Notes: generated by a model from the sequence alone, not told the origin. A DNA stretch of 64,000 nucleotides from Meridianimarinicoccus aquatilis (GCF_004358675.1 NZ_SMZO01000020.1:1-64000), one strand, 5' to 3'. Positions 34,614-45,116 are shown, counted from the first letter of the stretch. Made by a program: numbers and translations.

Positions 34614-35150
34614 TCAACTCATGGCCTGCGCAGTGATCCAAGCAAGCACTGCGTAGCGCCCGGTTTTCGCAATGGCGACCAAGGTGAGGAACAGCCAGAA
34701 GCGGGTGCGCATGATCCCTGCGGCAACCGTGAAGGCGTCGCCAAATGGTGCCCATGACAAGAGCAATGTCCAAACGCCGTAGCGCGCGTACCAGCCTTGG
34801 GCCCGATCAAGCTGTTTCTCTGTGACGGGAAACCAGCGGCTGTGACGCACCCGTTCGATCCCAAGGCCCATGGCATAGTTCACAACCGAGCCAGCGGTGT
34901 TGCCGATACTTGCGACGGTCACGACGACCCAAAGGGGGGATGTGCCCGCCACTTGAACGCCGACAAAAACGATCTCCGACTGGAACGGAAGAATGGTCGC
35001 CGCACCAAAGGCTGCGGCGAACAGTCCGGCTAAAGCCGCGATAGCGGATGAGGTCAGAATGGGCGCGCTCCGATCATGGACCGCACCGAAGGGCCGATCA
35101 GGGCTCCTCGCTGTCCACAGTCGCGGGTTGGAAGGCGGGGTCGTATTCAC
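34614..35150 (-). CDS. YqaA/DedA-like small membrane protein
   Basis: A membrane protein of the YqaA (VTT/SNARE-associated) type with hydrophobic helices starting at about LAGLFAAAFGAATILPFQSE, then the GNTAGSVVNYAMG segment, the WFPVTEKQLDRAQGWYARYG segment and a C-terminal helix. The only standard start codon in frame is the GTG at 35150, which overlaps the NYN gene by 53 bp. Family members usually start about 30 residues later, where no ATG, GTG or TTG exists, so the N terminus is uncertain and a rare start is possible. Confidence 0.75.
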   Translation of the reverse strand: MNTTPPSNPRLWTARSPDRPFGAVHDRSAPILTSSAIAALAGLFAAAFGAATILPFQSEIVFVGVQVAGTSPLWVVVTVASIGNTAGSVVNYAMGLGIERVRHSRWFPVTEKQLDRAQGWYARYGVWTLLLSWAPFGDAFTVAAGIMRTRFWLFLTLVAIAKTGRYAVLAWITAQAMS

Positions 35151-35685
35151 GCGGTTCGCGCGGCGGGCGGCCGATCACATCTTTCAGTTCATCCAGTTCG
35201 ATGAAGTTGTCCGCTTGGCGTCGAAGGTCGTCAGAAATCATTGGCGGCTGGCTTCTGATTGTCGAAACGACCGAAACCCGGACGCCTTTGCGCTGCAGCG
35301 CTTCGATCAGGGGACGGAAATCGCCATCACCCGAAAACAACACAATGTGATCGACATGGGGGGCCAATTCCAAGGCATCGACGGTCAATTCGATGTCCAT
35401 GTTGCCTTTCACCTTACGGCGACCTTGGCTGTCAGTATATTCCTTGGCCGGCTTGGTCACCATCGAAAAGCCGTTATAGTTGAGCCAATCAACCAATGGG
35501 CGGATGGGCGAATATTCATCGTTTTCGAGCAATGCTGTGTAGTAAAACGCACGCAAAAGCTTGCCGCGACGCATGAATTCTTGGCGTAATAGCTTGTAAT
35601 CTATGTCAAAGCCAAGTGCGCGTGCTGCCGCATACAGGTTGGCACCATCTATGAAAAGTGCCAACCGTTCATCGCGGTAAAACAT
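35098..35685 (-). CDS. NYN-domain (LabA/DUF88-like) putative ribonuclease
   Basis: A 195-residue PIN-like NYN-domain protein. Conserved acidic residues of the metal site are visible: the ALFIDGANLY motif near the N terminus (Asp13), NMDIELTVDAL and LFSGDGDFRPLI (the SGDGDF motif). NYN proteins are predicted single-strand nucleases acting on RNA. In Rhodobacterales it is commonly divergent from folK, as here. The C-terminal tail is Pro/Glu-rich. Confidence 0.88.
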   Translation of the reverse strand: MFYRDERLALFIDGANLYAAARALGFDIDYKLLRQEFMRRGKLLRAFYYTALLENDEYSPIRPLVDWLNYNGFSMVTKPAKEYTDSQGRRKVKGNMDIELTVDALELAPHVDHIVLFSGDGDFRPLIEALQRKGVRVSVVSTIRSQPPMISDDLRRQADNFIELDELKDVIGRPPREPREYDPAFQPATVDSEEP

Positions 35686-35803
35686 TAAATTCTTCCTCTC
35701 GAATATGCTCTCGTTGTGGCAATGCTGGTTGCCTTGGCCTCAGGCCCGACAGTTGATATGGGAATATACAGTCGACGCAATAGGTTTTTTAGTCAGCTAA
35801 AGT

Positions 35804-36391
35804 ATGTGCGATATATACAAATCGGTAAATGTAGCCTTAGGCGCCAACCTTGAGTCTGTTTTTGGTGTGCCTTTTGACACTGTTAGCGCTGCTATGCGAC
35901 TGCTCGAAGCGGATGGCTTCTCGGTCGCGGCGCGAAGTAGAATTTTTCGCACGCCGTGTTTTCCGGCGGGGGCCGGGCCCGATTATGCGAACGCATGCGT
36001 CATGCTGAATGTCCCCGATGGTGCCACGCCGCATGATGTTTTGGATCACCTTCACAAGATAGAGGCCGCATGCGGACGCCAGCGCAAGGATCGTTGGGGT
36101 GCTCGGACTGCGGATCTTGACCTGTTGACCTTTGGGCAAACTGTGCTGCCGGATCTAGGCAGGTTTGCCCAATGGCGCGACTTGCCCGCGCCCGAGCAGC
36201 TTCGCCAGACGCCGGATCAACTGATTGTCCCGCACCCGCGGCTTCAGGATCGTGCTTTTGTGTTGGTCCCCTTGAACGACATTGCGCCCGATTGGCAGCA
36301 CCCGGTGTCGGGAAAGACCGTTGCCCAAATGTATGCTGACCTTCCACAAGAGTTGCTGGAAGAAATCACACCAATTGACGGCTCTGACTGA
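35804..36391 (+). CDS. folK: 2-amino-4-hydroxy-6-hydroxymethyldihydropteridine pyrophosphokinase
   Basis: Transfers pyrophosphate from ATP to 6-hydroxymethyldihydropterin in folate synthesis. The 195-residue protein shows NVALGANLES at the N terminus, the RWGARTADLDLL motif (about 102-113, Mg-binding Asp residues), and the VPHPRLQDRAFVLVPL motif, all diagnostic for HPPK. It is divergent from the NYN gene. The N-terminal codons and upstream region are more AT-rich than the surroundings, but the frame is well supported. rpoZ follows after 72 bp. Confidence 0.95.
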   Translation: MCDIYKSVNVALGANLESVFGVPFDTVSAAMRLLEADGFSVAARSRIFRTPCFPAGAGPDYANACVMLNVPDGATPHDVLDHLHKIEAACGRQRKDRWGARTADLDLLTFGQTVLPDLGRFAQWRDLPAPEQLRQTPDQLIVPHPRLQDRAFVLVPLNDIAPDWQHPVSGKTVAQMYADLPQELLEEITPIDGSD

Positions 36392-36463
36392 GGCCTGCTT
36401 GCACTCTGTCTGGAATTGGTCTAGCCGTCTTCTTTCCGTATTCTCTGCCACAGGAGCCGAATC

Positions 36464-36817
36464 ATGGCCCGCGTCACCGTTGAAGACTGCGTCGACAAAG
36501 TTCCGAACCGGTTTGAACTGGTCATGCTTGCTGCGCACCGCGCCCGCGAGATCGCATCCGGATCGCCGGTCACTGTCGACCGCGACAATGACAAGAACCC
36601 AGTTGTCAGCCTCCGCGAGATTGCAGACGAGACTCAGCAGGCCGATGCCCTGCGCGAGCGCATGATCGAGAGCCACCAGACACAGATCGAAGTCGACGAA
36701 CCGGAAGACGACCAGATGTCGCTTCTGATGGGGGTGGAAAGCGACCGCCCCGCAGACGACGATATGTCAGAAGAAAAATTGCTGCGCGCGTTGATGCAGG
36801 CGCAGGATCCAGGCTGA
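36464..36817 (+). CDS. rpoZ: RNA polymerase omega subunit
   Basis: The small omega subunit that stabilises RNA polymerase assembly and forms part of a (p)ppGpp-binding site in many proteobacteria. The 117 residues begin with the canonical [29 protein letters not shown] segment and contain [11 protein letters not shown]. The C-terminal half is an acidic extension. A CAGGAG-like site precedes the ATG. It is directly upstream of the (p)ppGpp synthetase gene, the widely conserved rpoZ-spoT order. Confidence 0.97.
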   Translation: MARVTVEDCVDKVPNRFELVMLAAHRAREIASGSPVTVDRDNDKNPVVSLREIADETQQADALRERMIESHQTQIEVDEPEDDQMSLLMGVESDRPADDDMSEEKLLRALMQAQDPG

Positions 36818-36841
36818 CCTTAGAACTGGACGTCGCAGGGC

Positions 36842-38971
36842 ATGGAACAGCTCATCCCGATCAACGAGCTTCTTGCCCGCGTCACATCTTATAACCCGCG
36901 CACGGATGTCGAAAAGCTGCGCGCGGCTTATGAGTACGCCAAAGACGTCCACAAGGGCCAAAAGCGCCGTTCTGGCGAGGCATATTTCACGCATCCCGTT
37001 GCTGTTGCCGCGCTTTTGGCCGAGCAGCGGCTGGATGATGCAACGATCATTACGGCGATCTTGCACGACACTGTGGAAGACACCGCAGCAACCTATGGCG
37101 ACATCACCGAACTGTTCGGCAAGGAAATTGCCGAGCTTGTGGATGGTGTCACCAAGCTCACCAACTTGCAGCTGACGTCGAGCGAAACAAAGCAGGCCGA
37201 GAATTTCCGCAAGCTGTTCATGGCGATGTCCAAGGACGTGCGGGTCATTCTGGTCAAGCTGTTCGACCGCTTGCACAACATGCGCACCATCAAGTCGCTT
37301 CCGCCAGAAAAGCAGGCCCGCAAAGCCCGCGAGACGATGGATATCTATGCCCCGCTCGCCGGGCGGATGGGTATGCAATGGATGCGCGACGAGCTTGAAG
37401 ACCTGTCGTTCCAAGTGCTCAACCCGGAAGCGCGCGTGTCGATCATGCGGCGCTTTGTGAAACTGACTGGCGAAGCCGGGAATGTCATCGACCGGATCAA
37501 GATCGATATCGAGACCGAGCTTGCGGCCGAAGGGATCACTGGCATCGTGATTGGAAGGGCCAAAAAGCCGTATTCGATCTGGCGCAAGATGGAGCAAAAG
37601 GAAACGTCGTTTTCCCGGCTGTCCGACATTTACGGGTTTAGGGTGATCACAGATACCCAGATGGCCTGTTACCATGTATTGGGGGTCATTCACCGTCGTT
37701 GGCGGGCCGTTCCGACACGGTTCAAGGATTACATCAGCCAACCCAAGCAAAACGGCTATCGCAGCTTGCACACCGCCGTTCTGGGGCGGGATGGCAAGCG
37801 CGTTGAGGTGCAGATCCGCACCGATGAAATGCACGATGTTGCAGAGGCCGGTGTTGCCGCGCATTGGGCTTATAAAGATGGCGAACGGGCCGAAAACCCC
37901 TTCGCAGTTGACCCGGCAGCTTGGATTGCCGGTTTGGCAGAGCATTTCGAGGCGTCGGCGGATGACGACGAATTCTTCGAAGCGGTCAAGCTTGAGATGT
38001 ATTCGGACAAGGTGTTTTGCTTCACGCCGAAGGGCGATGTGGTGAAACTGCCGCGCGGGGCAACGCCGCTTGATTTCGCCTTTGCCATCCATACCCGGAT
38101 CGGGTCGGCTTGTGTCGGCGCAAAGATCGACGGGCAGCGTGTCCCGCTTTGGACGCAGGTCCGAAACGGTCAATCGGTAGAGATCATCACGGCTGAAGGG
38201 CAAAGCCCGCAGGCAACGTGGATGGACATCGCCGTAACGGGGAAGGCCAAGTCGGCCATTCGCCGCGCGCTCAGGGCCGAGAACCGGTCTAGATTTGTCA
38301 AGCTGGGCCGCGAATTGGCGCGCGTTGCGTTTGAGCAGGTCGACAAGCGCGTTTCGGAAAAGGCGCTGATGACTGCGGCAACGCGGATGGGGTTTGGCCG
38401 TGATGCAGAAGAACTGCTGTCCCGGCTGGGCTCTGGCGAAGTACCGGCGCGCGATGTGGTGACCACCCTGTACCCGGAACTGGCCGATCACCGGGGCGAA
38501 CAGATTGACGCAAATCGTGCCGTTGTGGGCCTTGAGGCGGACCAGACATGGGACCGTGGGCAATGTTGCAAACCTGTTCCGGGTGAGCGGATCGTTGGAA
38601 TTACAATGCCCGGCAAGGGCGTTGTCGTGCATGCGATCGATTGCCCGTCATTGACGCAATTCGAAGATCAGAACGACCGTTGGATCGATCTGCGGTGGCA
38701 CAGTGGCCCGCATATGCCGGTGCACCCGGTCAGTTTCGAAATCGTGCTAACAAATGATGCGGGCGTACTGGGACGTATCTGCACATTGATTGGCGAGCAG
38801 AAGGCCAATATCTCGGACCTCGTGTTTGTCGACCGAAAGCCGGATTACTATCGGGTGCGCATGGATGTGGAATTGAGCGATACAGAGCATCTGCATCGGG
38901 TAACCACCGCGCTTGAGGCCGAAAGCAATGTCGCGGCGCTGTCTCGATACAGGGATAAGCTGCAAACTTAA
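36842..38971 (+). CDS. rsh: Bifunctional (p)ppGpp synthetase/hydrolase (Rsh)
   Basis: Controls the stringent response by making and degrading (p)ppGpp. The 709 residues have all domains of the long RelA/SpoT type. First is an HD hydrolase (His51, and HDTVED at 75-80). Next is the synthetase domain (GRAKKPYSIWRKM near 240, the RFKD motif at 293-296, YRSLHTAV). A TGS domain lies at about 385-445, followed by a helical/zinc-finger region and a C-terminal ACT domain at about 635-705. An intact HD site plus the RXKD motif indicates a bifunctional enzyme, probably the only long Rsh as usual in this order. Confidence 0.96.
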   Translation: MEQLIPINELLARVTSYNPRTDVEKLRAAYEYAKDVHKGQKRRSGEAYFTHPVAVAALLAEQRLDDATIITAILHDTVEDTAATYGDITELFGKEIAELVDGVTKLTNLQLTSSETKQAENFRKLFMAMSKDVRVILVKLFDRLHNMRTIKSLPPEKQARKARETMDIYAPLAGRMGMQWMRDELEDLSFQVLNPEARVSIMRRFVKLTGEAGNVIDRIKIDIETELAAEGITGIVIGRAKKPYSIWRKMEQKETSFSRLSDIYGFRVITDTQMACYHVLGVIHRRWRAVPTRFKDYISQPKQNGYRSLHTAVLGRDGKRVEVQIRTDEMHDVAEAGVAAHWAYKDGERAENPFAVDPAAWIAGLAEHFEASADDDEFFEAVKLEMYSDKVFCFTPKGDVVKLPRGATPLDFAFAIHTRIGSACVGAKIDGQRVPLWTQVRNGQSVEIITAEGQSPQATWMDIAVTGKAKSAIRRALRAENRSRFVKLGRELARVAFEQVDKRVSEKALMTAATRMGFGRDAEELLSRLGSGEVPARDVVTTLYPELADHRGEQIDANRAVVGLEADQTWDRGQCCKPVPGERIVGITMPGKGVVVHAIDCPSLTQFEDQNDRWIDLRWHSGPHMPVHPVSFEIVLTNDAGVLGRICTLIGEQKANISDLVFVDRKPDYYRVRMDVELSDTEHLHRVTTALEAESNVAALSRYRDKLQT

Positions 38972-39001
38972 GCGGGTGACCGAGTACAGGAGAGCCGACC
39001 T

Positions 39002-39646
39002 TTGGTCTTTAAACGGCGCGATAAGCAGTCCAATGCACAGCGTCTTAAGGCGCTGGTCTATCCGCGTGGGGGCTGGCGCCGGGCCATAAGCTACATCTGC
39101 CTTCGTTTGCGTCGCCTCCCGGATCGTCCGGCGCGCATCGCTCGTGGGATTTCGTGCGGTGTGTTTGTTTGCTTTACACCGTTTTTCGGCTTTCATTTCT
39201 TTCTGGCAATTTTCTTTGCCTGGATGGTGCAGGGCAACAAGATTGCAGCGTTCCTTGCGACCCTCGTTGGAAACCCGGTTACGTTTCCCTTGATCGCGGC
39301 ATCCTCGATCCATACGGGCGAGTTGATCATGCAGGTCGAAACGCCGATTCCGCTTAGTCAAATTCTGAGTGCCTTTGCTTCGGCATTCGGGGAGTTGGCG
39401 CGAAATCTGGTCAATATCACCATAAGCGGTACGGCAGAGTGGGACCGACTTCACACCTTTTTCCATGCCGTGTTCATACCCTACGCCGTAGGCTCATTGA
39501 TACCGGGACTGATTGCTGCCACGGTCGCCTACGTCTTGTCGCACAAGGTTATCTTGGCCTATCAGAAGCGTCGCGAAACCCATGCGCGCAAACGTCTGGC
39601 GCGAAAGAAGCCTGACAAGGCTGACAACGGGGGCGCCACGCCCTAG
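39002..39646 (+). CDS. DUF2062 membrane protein
   Basis: A 214-residue protein with a TTG start and a basic N terminus. It has the DUF2062 pattern: the [24 protein letters not shown] segment, an [17 protein letters not shown] segment and three or four hydrophobic helices. The C terminus is strongly basic. The function is unknown, although the family often sits beside lipid or glycan genes. Here it lies between rsh and pdxJ, an arrangement conserved in Rhodobacterales. Confidence 0.88.
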   Translation: MVFKRRDKQSNAQRLKALVYPRGGWRRAISYICLRLRRLPDRPARIARGISCGVFVCFTPFFGFHFFLAIFFAWMVQGNKIAAFLATLVGNPVTFPLIAASSIHTGELIMQVETPIPLSQILSAFASAFGELARNLVNITISGTAEWDRLHTFFHAVFIPYAVGSLIPGLIAATVAYVLSHKVILAYQKRRETHARKRLARKKPDKADNGGATP

Positions 39647-39681
39647 GTAGCTGTTCAGCGTCTAAAAAAGGATCACGCGGC

Positions 39682-40437
39682 ATGTCATCCCAGCCACTCC
39701 GCCTTGGTGTAAATATTGATCATGTTGCCACAGTGCGAAACGCGCGCGGCGGGACATATCCTTGCCCTGTGAGGGCGGCCTTGCTGGCCGAAGCTGCCGG
39801 GGCTGACGGTATTACGGCGCATCTTCGCGAAGATCGGCGCCACATTACCGATACGGATATCGATGGCTTGGTACAGGCGCTGAGCGTGCCATTGAACTTT
39901 GAAATGGCCGCGACGGACGAAATGCAGGCGATTGCCTTGCGCCACCGGCCCCATGCTGTTTGCCTCGTGCCGGAAAAGCGCGAAGAGCGGACCACCGAGG
40001 GCGGTCTTGAAGTCGCGCGCGAAGAAAACCGTCTTGCCCATTTCATCGCGCCATTGCGCGAGGCAGGCTGCCGCGTTTCGATCTTTATCGCTGCGGATCA
40101 ACGGCAGATTGAGGCTGCGCATCGAATAGGCGCACCAGTGATTGAACTGCATACGGGCGCCTATTGTGACCTGCATGCCGAAGGCCGATTGGAAGAACGG
40201 GATGCCGAGCTTGCGCGTCTGACTGAGATGGCTGCATTTGCCCATGATCTGGGTTTGGAAGTGCACGCCGGGCACGGGCTGACCTATGACTGTGTTGCCC
40301 CTATCGCTGCACTGTCGCAGGTGCGCGAGTTGAATATCGGGCACTTCCTGATTGGCGAGTCCGTTTTTGTCGGACTTGAGGCCGCTATTGCCGAGATGCG
40401 CAAACACATGGATGCCGCGCGAACTGCCACAATTTAG
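39682..40437 (+). CDS. pdxJ: Pyridoxine 5'-phosphate synthase
   Basis: Condenses 1-deoxyxylulose 5-phosphate with 3-amino-2-oxopropyl phosphate to make pyridoxine 5'-phosphate. The 251-residue TIM barrel contains the family's [17 protein letters not shown] start, the [13 protein letters not shown] motif, the [16 protein letters not shown] motif, and the [10 protein letters not shown] and [11 protein letters not shown] phosphate-binding segments. An AAAAGGA site precedes the ATG. The acpS gene that often follows it is absent; instead xerC is convergent 41 bp away. Confidence 0.97.
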   Translation: MSSQPLRLGVNIDHVATVRNARGGTYPCPVRAALLAEAAGADGITAHLREDRRHITDTDIDGLVQALSVPLNFEMAATDEMQAIALRHRPHAVCLVPEKREERTTEGGLEVAREENRLAHFIAPLREAGCRVSIFIAADQRQIEAAHRIGAPVIELHTGAYCDLHAEGRLEERDAELARLTEMAAFAHDLGLEVHAGHGLTYDCVAPIAALSQVRELNIGHFLIGESVFVGLEAAIAEMRKHMDAARTATI

Positions 40438-40478
40438 GCTTGCCCTAACGAACATTCGCTGGGGGGTAGCAGTCGCCG

Positions 40479-41399
40479 CTATGCCCGCGGGTGCGCTGCC
40501 TTGTACACCGATAGCAGCCGCGCCGCATCAATTGAGGTATATGCTTCTGTCGTGGACAGACTGGCATGGCCCAACAGTTCCTGAATCGTGCGAAGATCGC
40601 CGCCCCTGTTCAACAAATGCGTCGCGAATGAGTGACGCAGGGCATGCGGCGTGGTTGTGGCAGGCAAGCCAAGCTGCATCCGGGCGGCGCGCATGGACCG
40701 TTGGACCAATGCGGGCGACAGCGGGCCACCACGTGCGCCGCGAAACAATGGCTGGTCCGGCGGCAGGTCATGGGGGCAGGATTTGCGATAAACCTCGACG
40801 GCATGTACCGCGACCGGCAGCACGGGCACCACACGCTGCTTCTTGCCCTTGCCGGTGATCCGCAGCATGTCGGGCAGGGGGGCGTCGCGCCCTTTCAGGG
40901 ACAGGGCTTCTGAAATGCGAAGCCCGCAGCCGTACAATAGCGTGACAACTGCGCTGTCGCGGGCTGCGATCCACGGTTCCATCGATTGCAGATCAACCTG
41001 AGCGATGACTGCCCTTGCGGCATCTTCATCAAGCGGGCGCGGCAGTTTACGCTGAAACCTTGGCGCGCGTGTTGACAGCACGGGGGTTGCATCAAAATCA
41101 TCATGGTCTGCCCACCAGCGATAGAAACTTTTTACAGCTGACAAGCCGCGGGCCAATGATCGGGCCGACCGGCCCCGCCCGCGTTCTGATGCCATCCACG
41201 CGCGCATGTCGGTGATTGTCAGCGTACGCAGGGCGGCTGGTGCTGCTGCGCCGCCCTTATAGTCGCCCATGAATGCCAGAAAACCCGTCACATCTGCGCG
41301 GTAGGCGGTCACGGTTGCCGGCGACGCATCATCAAGAGACGACAGCGCAGTTAACCAGGTGCCCAGCCGGTCTGCCATGGCCGGGGCGATCAGGCTCAT
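40479..41399 (-). CDS. xerC: Tyrosine recombinase XerC
   Basis: Resolves chromosome dimers at dif together with XerD. The 306 residues contain an N-terminal SAM-like domain (about 10-100) and the catalytic domain with Arg161 (GCGLRISEAL), a Lys in ITGKGKK, His252 and Arg255 (PHALRHSFATHLL), His278 (LLGHASL) and nucleophile Tyr287 (TTEAYTSI). The start at 41399 overlaps the DUF484 stop by 4 bp. Its chromosomal context (fsa-DUF484-xerC) marks it as housekeeping and not a phage integrase. Confidence 0.95.
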   Translation of the reverse strand: MSLIAPAMADRLGTWLTALSSLDDASPATVTAYRADVTGFLAFMGDYKGGAAAPAALRTLTITDMRAWMASERGRGRSARSLARGLSAVKSFYRWWADHDDFDATPVLSTRAPRFQRKLPRPLDEDAARAVIAQVDLQSMEPWIAARDSAVVTLLYGCGLRISEALSLKGRDAPLPDMLRITGKGKKQRVVPVLPVAVHAVEVYRKSCPHDLPPDQPLFRGARGGPLSPALVQRSMRAARMQLGLPATTTPHALRHSFATHLLNRGGDLRTIQELLGHASLSTTEAYTSIDAARLLSVYKAAHPRA

Positions 41400-42112
41400 C
41401 CCAGCCAACCAAGCACAAGCCGTTCGCAAACGCGGGCAAAAAGCTCTAGCAGGTCGGTGGCCTGACCCGGCGCGAAATGGGCCGGATCATCTGCGCCCAA
41501 GATCAGCAAGCCCGGTGCACGCCCTTCGCCGAGGTTTAATTGCACGACTGCTTCGGATCGGATGTCCGCCGCCGCAGTGCCATAGACCAGCGGTGCCCCG
41601 GTGGCGACCTGACGCAAGATGACCGGATAGCGCCTCTCAGTCTTGCCGCCGAGCGTCTGGACCTGAGCGACGCCGCCGATCGGCAGCACACTGAGCGTGC
41701 CGGAGATCGGGTTCAGGTCGCTGTCGGGGCTGTCGGTTTCGGCTTCCATCACCAATCGCACGGCGCGGATGCGCAAACAGTCGGCTACATTGCTATCAAG
41801 ATTTTCGAGGAAGGAATCAAAATCTGTCGGTGCGATCATTGTCAGGATCGCGCGATGCACCTGACTGGTGGTCGACACATTGTAATAGGCGGCGGAAATG
41901 ACACTTTGATGCTGGTTCTCAAGCTGATCAAGCCGATCTTCGAGCCGTTTCATAGCGAGCCCGCGCATATCCCGCACGTTAGCCCCGCGTGAGGCCTCTT
42001 CGGCACCAACCAAGGCACGCAAGATGTCCGGGTCGTCCAGGATAATGCCGGGGTCAGAAAGGAGTTGCTCGCGCAGCGCCGCAGGGGCGCTGCCGATATC
42101 AGTTTGGGTCAT
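41396..42112 (-). CDS. DUF484 family protein
   Basis: A 238-residue cytosolic protein of the DUF484 family, which has a predicted GAF-like fold after an N-terminal helical region (the LLSDPGIILDDPDILRALV segment and a coiled coil at about 50-80). It is regularly found immediately upstream of xerC across proteobacteria, but its role is not known. It overlaps xerC by 4 bp and follows fsa by 42 bp on the minus strand. Confidence 0.9.
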   Translation of the reverse strand: MTQTDIGSAPAALREQLLSDPGIILDDPDILRALVGAEEASRGANVRDMRGLAMKRLEDRLDQLENQHQSVISAAYYNVSTTSQVHRAILTMIAPTDFDSFLENLDSNVADCLRIRAVRLVMEAETDSPDSDLNPISGTLSVLPIGGVAQVQTLGGKTERRYPVILRQVATGAPLVYGTAAADIRSEAVVQLNLGEGRAPGLLILGADDPAHFAPGQATDLLELFARVCERLVLGWLG

Positions 42113-42154
42113 GCTGCTGCCTCTAACGATTTTGTTTTGAGGTAGCTTAGCACA

Positions 42155-42808
42155 TCACAGAATCGTCTGTCCCGTCTTTTCCCAATCTGCTGCAAAGGTC
42201 GCGAGGCCCTTGTCGGTCAGCGGGTGGTTGGCCAACCCCTTGATCACAGCAGGCGGTGCCGTGATGACATCCGCTCCGATGCGCGCGCATTCCGCGATGT
42301 GGTTGGCCGTGCGGATTGATGCCGCCAGGATTTGGGTGTCGAAGCCATAGTTGTCGTAAACTTCGCGGATGTCGGCGATCAGTTCCATGCCGTCGATGTT
42401 GACGTCGTCCAACCGCCCGACGAATGGGGAAATGAAAGTTGCGCCTGCTTTGGCCGCGATCAACGCTTGGTTAACCGAGAAGCACAAGGTCACGTTAACC
42501 ATGCGGCCTTCGCCGGACAGTACCTTGCAGGCTTTCAGGCCATCCCAGGTCAAGGGCACTTTCACGGTGATGTTCTCGGCGATGGTGGCAAGTTTGCGAC
42601 CTTCTGCGATCATGCCTTCGGCGTCAGCGGCGACGACTTCGGCGCTGACCGGGCCAGAGACGAGGTCGCAAATTTCCTTTGTGACTTCGAGAATGTTGCG
42701 ACCGGACTTCGCAATCAGCGACGGGTTTGTTGTGACCCCGTCAACCATGCCCAGATCGTTCAATTCAGCGATTGCGTCGATCTCAGCGGTATCCACGAAA
42801 AATTTCAT
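42155..42808 (-). CDS. fsa: Fructose-6-phosphate aldolase/transaldolase-like
   Basis: A 217-residue class I aldolase of the small transaldolase/FSA family. The opening [16 protein letters not shown], the [13 protein letters not shown] motif and the Schiff-base Lys83 ([11 protein letters not shown]) are present. The family includes transaldolases of the pentose phosphate pathway and fructose-6-phosphate aldolases; the two cannot be told apart safely from sequence here. An AAGGAGACAG ribosome site supports the start. It is divergent from priA across 115 bp. Confidence 0.93.
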   Translation of the reverse strand: MKFFVDTAEIDAIAELNDLGMVDGVTTNPSLIAKSGRNILEVTKEICDLVSGPVSAEVVAADAEGMIAEGRKLATIAENITVKVPLTWDGLKACKVLSGEGRMVNVTLCFSVNQALIAAKAGATFISPFVGRLDDVNIDGMELIADIREVYDNYGFDTQILAASIRTANHIAECARIGADVITAPPAVIKGLANHPLTDKGLATFAADWEKTGQTIL

Positions 42809-42923
42809 AGCTGTCTCCTTGGATGGGAGTGAAGGTTGCGCTGTCGATACCGCAGCAGTAGCGCAAGGGGAAGGGTCGCATGGGGCCTTTCCGGCGCGCG
42901 CAGGCTTGGGTAAGCCGTGGGGC

Positions 42924-45116
42924 ATGGAAGATCTGCATTTCGCGCCCGGCGACGCGGTGGCTGTTCTGACGGCTCAGCCGCTTGACGGGTGTCTGGACTA
43001 CATTGCGCCCGAGGGCGGCTGCGCCACCGGCGATTATGTCGAGGTACCGCTTGGTCCCCGGCGTGTGCTTGGCATCGTCTGGGGGCAGGGCATTAGCGGG
43101 TTGCCGCGTGAAAAGCTGCGCCCGGTGGGGCGTGTGCTGGATGCGGTGCCGATGGCTGCAGTGTTGCGCAGGTTTCTGGACCGCGCGGCGGAGTATACCA
43201 TGACACCCCTGCCGATGATGCTTCGGCTGGCGACGCGAGTGCCGGGGCTTGGCAGCGAACAGGCCCTGCGGCGTGTGTATCGGCGCGGTGTGCGAGAGCC
43301 GGACCGGATGACTGATGCCCGCGCACGGGTACTTGATGCGCTGGACGCATGGGATGGCGCCCCGGTCACGCAAGCAGAACTGGCGGCGGGCGCCGGCGTC
43401 AGCGGATCAGTGATCAAGGGCTTGGTTGCACAAGGTGTGCTGGAGGCGGTCGATGTGCCCCGCGATCTGCCCTTTGCCCGGCTGGACCCCGCCCGACTCG
43501 GCCACCCGTTGTCTGCTGATCAGAGTGTTGCGGCATCGGGCCTGCGCGCCTCGGTTGCGTCGGGACAGTACGGCACGACCTTGCTGCAGGGCGTGACCGG
43601 ATCGGGTAAGACAGAGGTTTATCTTGAGGCCGTCGCGGAATGCCTTGCGCGGGGTCGGCAAGCGTTGGTTCTGTTGCCGGAGATCGCGCTGACATCCGAA
43701 TTCTTGACGCGGGTAGAAGCGCGTTTCGGCGCGCGCCCTGCTGAATGGCATTCAGGTGTGACCATGACCGAGCGGCGGCGCACCTTTGCTATGGTTGGGC
43801 AAGGGCAGGCGCAGATGGTCGTCGGCGCACGATCGGCTTTGTTTTTGCCGTTCCGAAATTTGGGGCTGATCATCGTCGACGAAGAGCACGACAGTTCGTA
43901 CAAGCAGGAAGAGGGCGTGTTCTATAGCGCTCGCGATATGGCCGTTTTGCGCGCTTCGCTGGAAGGGTGCCGCGTAGTTCTGGCCTCTGCGACACCTAGC
44001 CTTGAGACATGGGTCAATGCGCAGTCCGGCAAGTATGATCGCTGTGTTTTGTCATCGCGCCATGGCACGGCGTCTTTGCCGGATATGGCCGCGATTGACA
44101 TGCGGGCCGAGGAGTTGCCGGGCTCAACATGGATTTCGCCCACGCTGCGCAAGGCCGTAGAGGCCCGACTGGAAGCGGGTGAACAAGCGCTGCTGTTTCT
44201 CAACCGGCGCGGCTATGCTCCTGTCACGCTGTGCCGGGCCTGCGGGGGGCAGATTGGCTGCGATGATTGCGATGCGCGAATGGTCGAACATCGTTTCCTG
44301 AAGCGGTTGGTGTGCCATCAGTGCGGCGCGTCCCGCCCGATGCCGGAAGCCTGCCCTACATGCGGTGTAGAAGGTCGGCTTGCAGCCGTTGGTCCAGGTG
44401 TCGAGCGTATGGCCGAAGAAGCTGCGGCCGCTTTTCCGGATGCGCGGATTGCCGTGCTGTCGTCAGATTTGTTCGGAACCGCGCGAGAGTTGAAAGCTCA
44501 GATAGCGGCCATCGCCGAAGGCGCTGCGGATGTCATTATCGGCACGCAATTGGTGGCAAAGGGGCACAACTTCCCCTTGTTGACACTGGTCGGTGTCATA
44601 GATGCGGATCTCGGGCTGCAAGGGTCAGATTTGCGCGCGGCAGAGCGGACTTTTCAGTTGATGCGGCAAGTTGCCGGGCGGGCAGGACGCGCAGAGCGCC
44701 CCGGTCAGGCTCTGCTTCAAACGTTTCAGCCCGAGCACCCCGTCATCCGCGCGATCCTGACTGGCGCGGAGGAGCCTTTCTGGACCGCAGAGGCAGCAGA
44801 ACGCGAGGCGCTGGGCATGCCACCATTCGGGAGGATGGCCGGGATCATCTTGTCTGGGCCGGAAGTGCAAGCGGTGTTTGAACTGGGCAACCAGCTTGCA
44901 CGCAATGCACAGCCCTTGCGAGAGATCGGTGCAGAGGTTTGGGGCCCTGCGCCCGCCCCGATTGCCCGAATACGGGGGCGTCACCGGGTAAGGCTGCTTG
45001 TTCGAGCCCCGCGCACCGCTCCGCTGCAGGCCGCCTTGTCGCGTTGGATCGCACCAATTCGCCTGCGTGGCGGGCTGCGGCTGTCTGTGGATGTCGATCC
45101 GCAAAGCTTCCTGTAA
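42924..45116 (+). CDS. priA: Primosomal protein N' (replication restart helicase)
   Basis: A DNA helicase that reloads the replisome at collapsed forks. The 730-residue protein has an N-terminal 3'-DNA-binding domain, a Walker A motif [11 protein letters not shown] at about 222-232, a DEEH Walker B motif at about 319-322, and a zinc-binding insertion with cysteines at about 437-480 ([13 protein letters not shown] ... CHQCG ... CPTCG). The C-terminal helicase motifs LNRRGYAP and [10 protein letters not shown] are present. I use the ATG at 42924, since the frame continues upstream only into the antisense of fsa. Confidence 0.96.
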   Translation: MEDLHFAPGDAVAVLTAQPLDGCLDYIAPEGGCATGDYVEVPLGPRRVLGIVWGQGISGLPREKLRPVGRVLDAVPMAAVLRRFLDRAAEYTMTPLPMMLRLATRVPGLGSEQALRRVYRRGVREPDRMTDARARVLDALDAWDGAPVTQAELAAGAGVSGSVIKGLVAQGVLEAVDVPRDLPFARLDPARLGHPLSADQSVAASGLRASVASGQYGTTLLQGVTGSGKTEVYLEAVAECLARGRQALVLLPEIALTSEFLTRVEARFGARPAEWHSGVTMTERRRTFAMVGQGQAQMVVGARSALFLPFRNLGLIIVDEEHDSSYKQEEGVFYSARDMAVLRASLEGCRVVLASATPSLETWVNAQSGKYDRCVLSSRHGTASLPDMAAIDMRAEELPGSTWISPTLRKAVEARLEAGEQALLFLNRRGYAPVTLCRACGGQIGCDDCDARMVEHRFLKRLVCHQCGASRPMPEACPTCGVEGRLAAVGPGVERMAEEAAAAFPDARIAVLSSDLFGTARELKAQIAAIAEGAADVIIGTQLVAKGHNFPLLTLVGVIDADLGLQGSDLRAAERTFQLMRQVAGRAGRAERPGQALLQTFQPEHPVIRAILTGAEEPFWTAEAAEREALGMPPFGRMAGIILSGPEVQAVFELGNQLARNAQPLREIGAEVWGPAPAPIARIRGRHRVRLLVRAPRTAPLQAALSRWIAPIRLRGGLRLSVDVDPQSFL

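Noticed and set aside
36767-38632. A 621-codon open frame on the minus strand opposite rsh
   Set aside because: A shadow of the high-GC coding strand: no domain and arbitrary composition, while the plus-strand product is a complete (p)ppGpp enzyme.
40479-41399. Tyrosine recombinase as a sign of a mobile element
   Set aside because: Sequence and the fsa-DUF484-xerC context identify housekeeping XerC; no attachment repeats or cargo are seen. The tRNA-Leu gene at 5.9 kb also has no integrase or partial tRNA repeat nearby.
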